Below, one piece after another: positions 7,559 through 10,007 of a stretch of DNA of 10,007 nucleotides. Origin of the DNA: Bacteroidota bacterium (GTDB lineage Bacteria > Bacteroidota > Bacteroidia > Bacteroidales > Bacteroidaceae); NCBI GenBank assembly GCA_023415545.1, contig JAEZKJ010000071.1, forward strand, positions 1-10,007, in the 5' to 3' direction. Within the stretch, counting starts at the first letter, position 1, and each line of letters opens with the position of its first letter. The notes under the pieces were generated by a model. That model was not told the origin of the DNA. It saw nothing but the letters and a program-made list of their open reading frames with translations, and ran no database searches. The position numbers were made by a program, and so were the translations under genes.

Positions 7559-7583
7559 GTAATTTTAAACATTAAGAAATTAC
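7559..7583 (+). other. Weak intercistronic inverted repeat between the GH146-like and EamA genes
   Basis: GTAATTT (7559-7565) and AAATTAC (7577-7583) are perfect 7-base inverted arms around an 11-base loop in the 37-base gap. There is no GC-rich stem and no T tract, so it is a poor terminator. No TAnnTTTG promoter is present in the gap, which favours read-through into the permease gene. It could stabilise or process the transcript, or be chance. Confidence 0.3.
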
Positions 7584-7590
7584 TATTATT

Positions 7591-8511
7591 ATGAATAACA
7601 ATAAAAAGGCATTGATATATGCTGCAATAAGTATCCTTAGTTGGTCGACTGTAGCAACAGCTTTTAAAGTAGCATTAAGAGAACTTTCAACATTCGAAAT
7701 GCTTCTTATAGCATGTTTAACCTCGTTAATTATATTTTCTCTGTTAATTACTTTTCAAAGTAAATGGGGCATCGTTAAGAAACTTACTTTTAATGAGTGG
7801 TCAATAATTTCCGGCTTAGGGTTATTGAATCCTGTGCTCTATTATATTGTTTTATTCAAAGCGTATGACTTATTACCTGCTCAGATAGCTCAACCTATAA
7901 ACTATTTTTGGCCAATATTGCTCACTATTATGTTGGCTGTTTATCTTAAACAAAGTATTCCTTTAAATAAATATGTAGGTATGGTTATCTCGTTTATAGG
8001 AGTAATCTGTATATCAGTAGGTGGTAAGCAAAATGTAGAGATGAATATACCTATTTCGGGTCTTGTTTTGGCACTATCAAGTGCTTTTATTTGGGCTCTT
8101 TATTGGCTGGTAAGTAATAAGATTAAACTTTCGAACGATAATATTATACTTCTTTTTGGAACTTTTCTCTTTGGAAGTTTATATATGTTGATTGGTTCAA
8201 TATTTATTGATGTTAATATTACATCATTAAATGGATTATTGTCCGGCATATATATCGGGTTATTTGAAATGGGTATACCATTTATATTTTTTGGTATGGC
8301 TATCCGATATACCAACAATCATGCTTTGATTGATCAGTTATGTTATCTATCTCCTTTTATGTCACTATTTATTATCAGCATAGTACTTGGAGAACATATT
8401 CTTCCATCTACTTATATTGGTCTATGTTTTATAATTGCCGGAATTATTTACAATCAATATTTAGCTGATAAGTTGGGACTCATTAAAAATAAAGTTCTAA
8501 AGATTAAGTAA
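7591..8511 (+). CDS. EamA/DMT-superfamily membrane transporter
   Basis: This is a 306-residue, highly hydrophobic inner-membrane protein with the usual length and two-repeat layout of EamA (drug/metabolite transporter) permeases: repeat one at about 7-143 and repeat two at about 155-288, five helices each. Typical repeat ends are visible, QPINYFWPILLTIMLAVYL at 101-119 and YLSPFMSLFIISIVLGE at 252-268 followed by a final helix GLCFIIAGIIY. The C-terminus is a lysine-rich cytoplasmic tail. Family members export or import amino acids, nucleotides or other small metabolites, and the sequence does not tell which. The start at 7591 puts the first helix in the normal position; there is no Shine-Dalgarno, as usual in Bacteroidota. 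It follows the GH146-like gene by 37 bases on the same strand with no convincing promoter of its own, so co-transcription is likely, but a functional link to glycan use is only a guess. A hairpin terminator follows it. Confidence 0.9.
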   Translation: MNNNKKALIYAAISILSWSTVATAFKVALRELSTFEMLLIACLTSLIIFSLLITFQSKWGIVKKLTFNEWSIISGLGLLNPVLYYIVLFKAYDLLPAQIAQPINYFWPILLTIMLAVYLKQSIPLNKYVGMVISFIGVICISVGGKQNVEMNIPISGLVLALSSAFIWALYWLVSNKIKLSNDNIILLFGTFLFGSLYMLIGSIFIDVNITSLNGLLSGIYIGLFEMGIPFIFFGMAIRYTNNHALIDQLCYLSPFMSLFIISIVLGEHILPSTYIGLCFIIAGIIYNQYLADKLGLIKNKVLKIK

Positions 8512-8535
8512 TATCTTTATTCGAGTTATATAATA

Positions 8536-8573
8536 TAAATGGGTGCATAGTTTTTAAGCCATGCACCCATTTA
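8536..8573. terminator. Bidirectional hairpin terminator between converging genes
   Basis: A perfect 13-base-pair stem, TAAATGGGTGCAT at 8536-8548 with ATGCACCCATTTA at 8561-8573, encloses a 12-base loop. It stands 24 bases after the EamA stop codon and 18 bases beyond the stop of the leftward glutamine synthetase gene. The flanks are AT-rich on both sides (T-containing but without an uninterrupted T run). Placement between converging stops and stem strength support termination of both transcripts. Confidence 0.85.
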
Positions 8574-8591
8574 AATATTTATATATCTCTT

Positions 8592-10007
8592 TTATCCGCA
8601 GTGGAAATATTTGTTTACAAGTTTCAACATCTCATTTTGATCACCTTCAATTTCTTGACGTAGATTTTGATCATTGAATGATTGCAGTTTTTTAATGATA
8701 CCATCAATCATTGCAGGGCTAAATACATTATGTTCTTCAAATATACCTCTTTGCTTTTCTAAACAGAGTGAAGATGCATAGCAGTTATCGGGCAACTGAG
8801 CCAATTCTTTCAACTTATCTTCATTCTCTTTTTGGTGAATATTCACATTTACATAAGTCTTTTCAGCAATTTCAAGAGCATTTTCCATCTCAAAACCATG
8901 GCGACAAGCTACTGCTAGGCCGGCAATAAGTTGGTATAAGTCGGCTGAACCATCTGGCGAACGCATCTCGACAGTTTGTTTCTGTGTAGTATCAATATCG
9001 TTATTGTTATTGTTCTCCAATGGATTTGCAATAGCCGACATATCGCTTTTTGCTGACCATCCCAATGGAACGCGTACCAAAACAGAACGGTTACGATCAC
9101 CCCAACATACATTTGTTGGAGCCTCTTGATGAGGTACCAAACGGAAATATGAAGTAGGATTAGTATTACCAAAAGCTGTAATCGATGGTGCCAACTCCAT
9201 CATACCTGCTATAGCACGTCTAGCTGTTGATGAAAGAACACCATTTTCAAGCATCTGGTTCTTTCCATCTTTCATAATGCGCATATGAATATGTAATCCA
9301 GAGCCTGCTTTACCGGTTGTGATTTTTGGAGCAAATGTGATATCCAATCCTTTTTGATAAGCTAGGTTACGAATAATCCATTTAGCTATTACTAATTGGT
9401 CGGCTGCATCCTCAGCTCGTACAGGAAGGAACTCAATTTCATTCTGCTCATATATCATGCCGTTTATTGTAAAGTTTCCTACCTCAGAATGACCATATTT
9501 TATCTGACCACCGGCTTGAGCAATGTATGACATACATTGAGTACGGAATTCATTGAATTTTGCATAAGGAGCCGATTCATGATATCCTTTTTGGTCGGTT
9601 GCAGGGAATAGACCACTATCGGGTGCAATAACATAATATTCTAATTCACCCATTGCTTGAAATTCCATACCTGTTGTCTTGTTAAAAGCTTTACATGCTT
9701 TATGTAAAGTATTTTCAGGCGAACTTTCTAATGGCTGACCATCTTTATTGAAGTATGAACAGAGCATAGATAGAGTAGGTATCTCGGCAAAAGGATCAAC
9801 AAAAGCTGTTTTAAAACGTGGAATTACATACAAATCACTGCTACCTGCTTCGATAAATGGGAATAGACTTGATCCATCTACACGTTCTCCACAAGTTAGT
9901 ATTGTTTCAAGATAGCTTTCATTGTTAATGATGAAATTCAGTGTTTTAAGTCTTCCATCGTTAGCAGGATACATGAAGTTAACCATCTTAATATCATTCT
10001 CTTTTAT
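8592..10007 (-). CDS. Glutamine synthetase family protein, GSI-like (partial, 5' end off the right edge)
   Basis: The enzyme makes glutamine from glutamate, ammonia and ATP in the cytoplasm. The open frame continues upstream of the ATG at 9986 to the window edge (IKENDIK before MVNFMYP), and related proteins of about 500 residues begin some 30 residues earlier as I recall them, so that ATG is probably internal. Counting from it, hallmarks are GELEYY at 113-118, the metal/ATP-site segment SEVGNFTINGMIYEQNEIEF at 167-186, the GS signature KITTGKAGSGLHIHM at 221-235, NTNPTSYFRLVPHQEAP at 274-290, NRSVLVRVP at 299-307 and VEMRSPDGSADLY at 339-351. All main substrate-binding elements are intact. 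No clear adenylylation-site tyrosine motif (NLYDLP-like) is seen. It is not the roughly 700-residue GSIII type that Bacteroidota also carry. Residues 325-329 are an Asn run in a loop. It converges on the EamA gene and is unrelated to the carbohydrate genes. Confidence 0.93.
   Translation of the reverse strand: MKENDIKMVNFMYPANDGRLKTLNFIINNESYLETILTCGERVDGSSLFPFIEAGSSDLYVIPRFKTAFVDPFAEIPTLSMLCSYFNKDGQPLESSPENTLHKACKAFNKTTGMEFQAMGELEYYVIAPDSGLFPATDQKGYHESAPYAKFNEFRTQCMSYIAQAGGQIKYGHSEVGNFTINGMIYEQNEIEFLPVRAEDAADQLVIAKWIIRNLAYQKGLDITFAPKITTGKAGSGLHIHMRIMKDGKNQMLENGVLSSTARRAIAGMMELAPSITAFGNTNPTSYFRLVPHQEAPTNVCWGDRNRSVLVRVPLGWSAKSDMSAIANPLENNNNNDIDTTQKQTVEMRSPDGSADLYQLIAGLAVACRHGFEMENALEIAEKTYVNVNIHQKENEDKLKELAQLPDNCYASSLCLEKQRGIFEEHNVFSPAMIDGIIKKLQSFNDQNLRQEIEGDQNEMLKLVNKYFHCG

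Noticed and set aside
7559..7583. Inverted repeat as a Rho-independent terminator after the GH146-like gene
   Set aside because: The stem is only seven mostly A-T pairs and is not followed by a T run, so efficient termination is unlikely.
8915..9172. Minus-strand 85-codon frame within the glutamine synthetase gene
   Set aside because: Same strand but out of frame with highly conserved glutamine synthetase motifs; a shadow.
9984..9986. ATG at 9986 as the true start of glutamine synthetase
   Set aside because: The frame stays open to the edge of the window with plausible coding sequence (IKENDIK), and the family is about 30 residues longer, so the real start is most likely outside.

Overview
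This window looks like part of the chromosome of an AT-rich gut-type Bacteroidota, most likely of the order Bacteroidales. The reasons are the gene families present (secreted DUF1680-type glycoside hydrolases, an S9 peptidase with a DPP IV-like propeller, and a glutamine synthetase of the type I recall from Bacteroides/Prevotella), the lack of clear Shine-Dalgarno sequences before the genes, and promoter -7 boxes of the TAnnTTTG form. The genus cannot be fixed from the sequence alone.

Layout, left to right. (a) 1-1513, minus strand: the N-terminal two thirds of a secreted S9-family peptidase; its catalytic domain lies beyond the left edge. (b) 1528-3939, minus strand: a secreted GH127-type enzyme (DUF1680 fold) with a complete Glu/Cys/Cys-Cys metal and nucleophile constellation and a C-terminal galactose-binding-like module. 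It is 14 bases upstream of the peptidase, so the two are very probably one operon. (c) 3940-4208: a divergent promoter region of 269 bases. It holds two copies of TTATAATTTTGC in opposite orientation, each containing a -7 box, and a leader of about 135 bases in front of the rightward gene. (d) 4209-7553, plus strand: a second, very divergent DUF1680-superfamily enzyme (GH146-like) with an N-terminal Ig-like domain and a long helical C-terminal tail that reads as several FIVAR-like modules. (e) 7591-8511, plus strand: a ten-helix EamA/DMT-family permease, 37 bases downstream of the hydrolase. (f) 8536-8573: a strong hairpin between converging genes. (g) 8592-10007, minus strand: a glutamine synthetase whose 5' end runs off the right edge.

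Regions (a) to (d), possibly with (e), look like a small accessory glycan locus. Two structurally related Cys-dependent hydrolases, of the families that include beta-L-arabinofuranosidases, are transcribed divergently from one control region, and one shares an operon with a peptidase of the post-proline superfamily. A plausible but unproven reading is attack on arabinosylated, hydroxyproline-rich plant glycoproteins such as extensins: the glycosidases would remove L-arabinofuranosides and the peptidase would cut the Pro/Hyp-rich backbone. No SusC/SusD pair, HTCS or ECF/anti-sigma pair is visible, so this is not a complete classical PUL within the window. The glutamine synthetase is a core nitrogen-assimilation gene and marks the boundary of the accessory segment.
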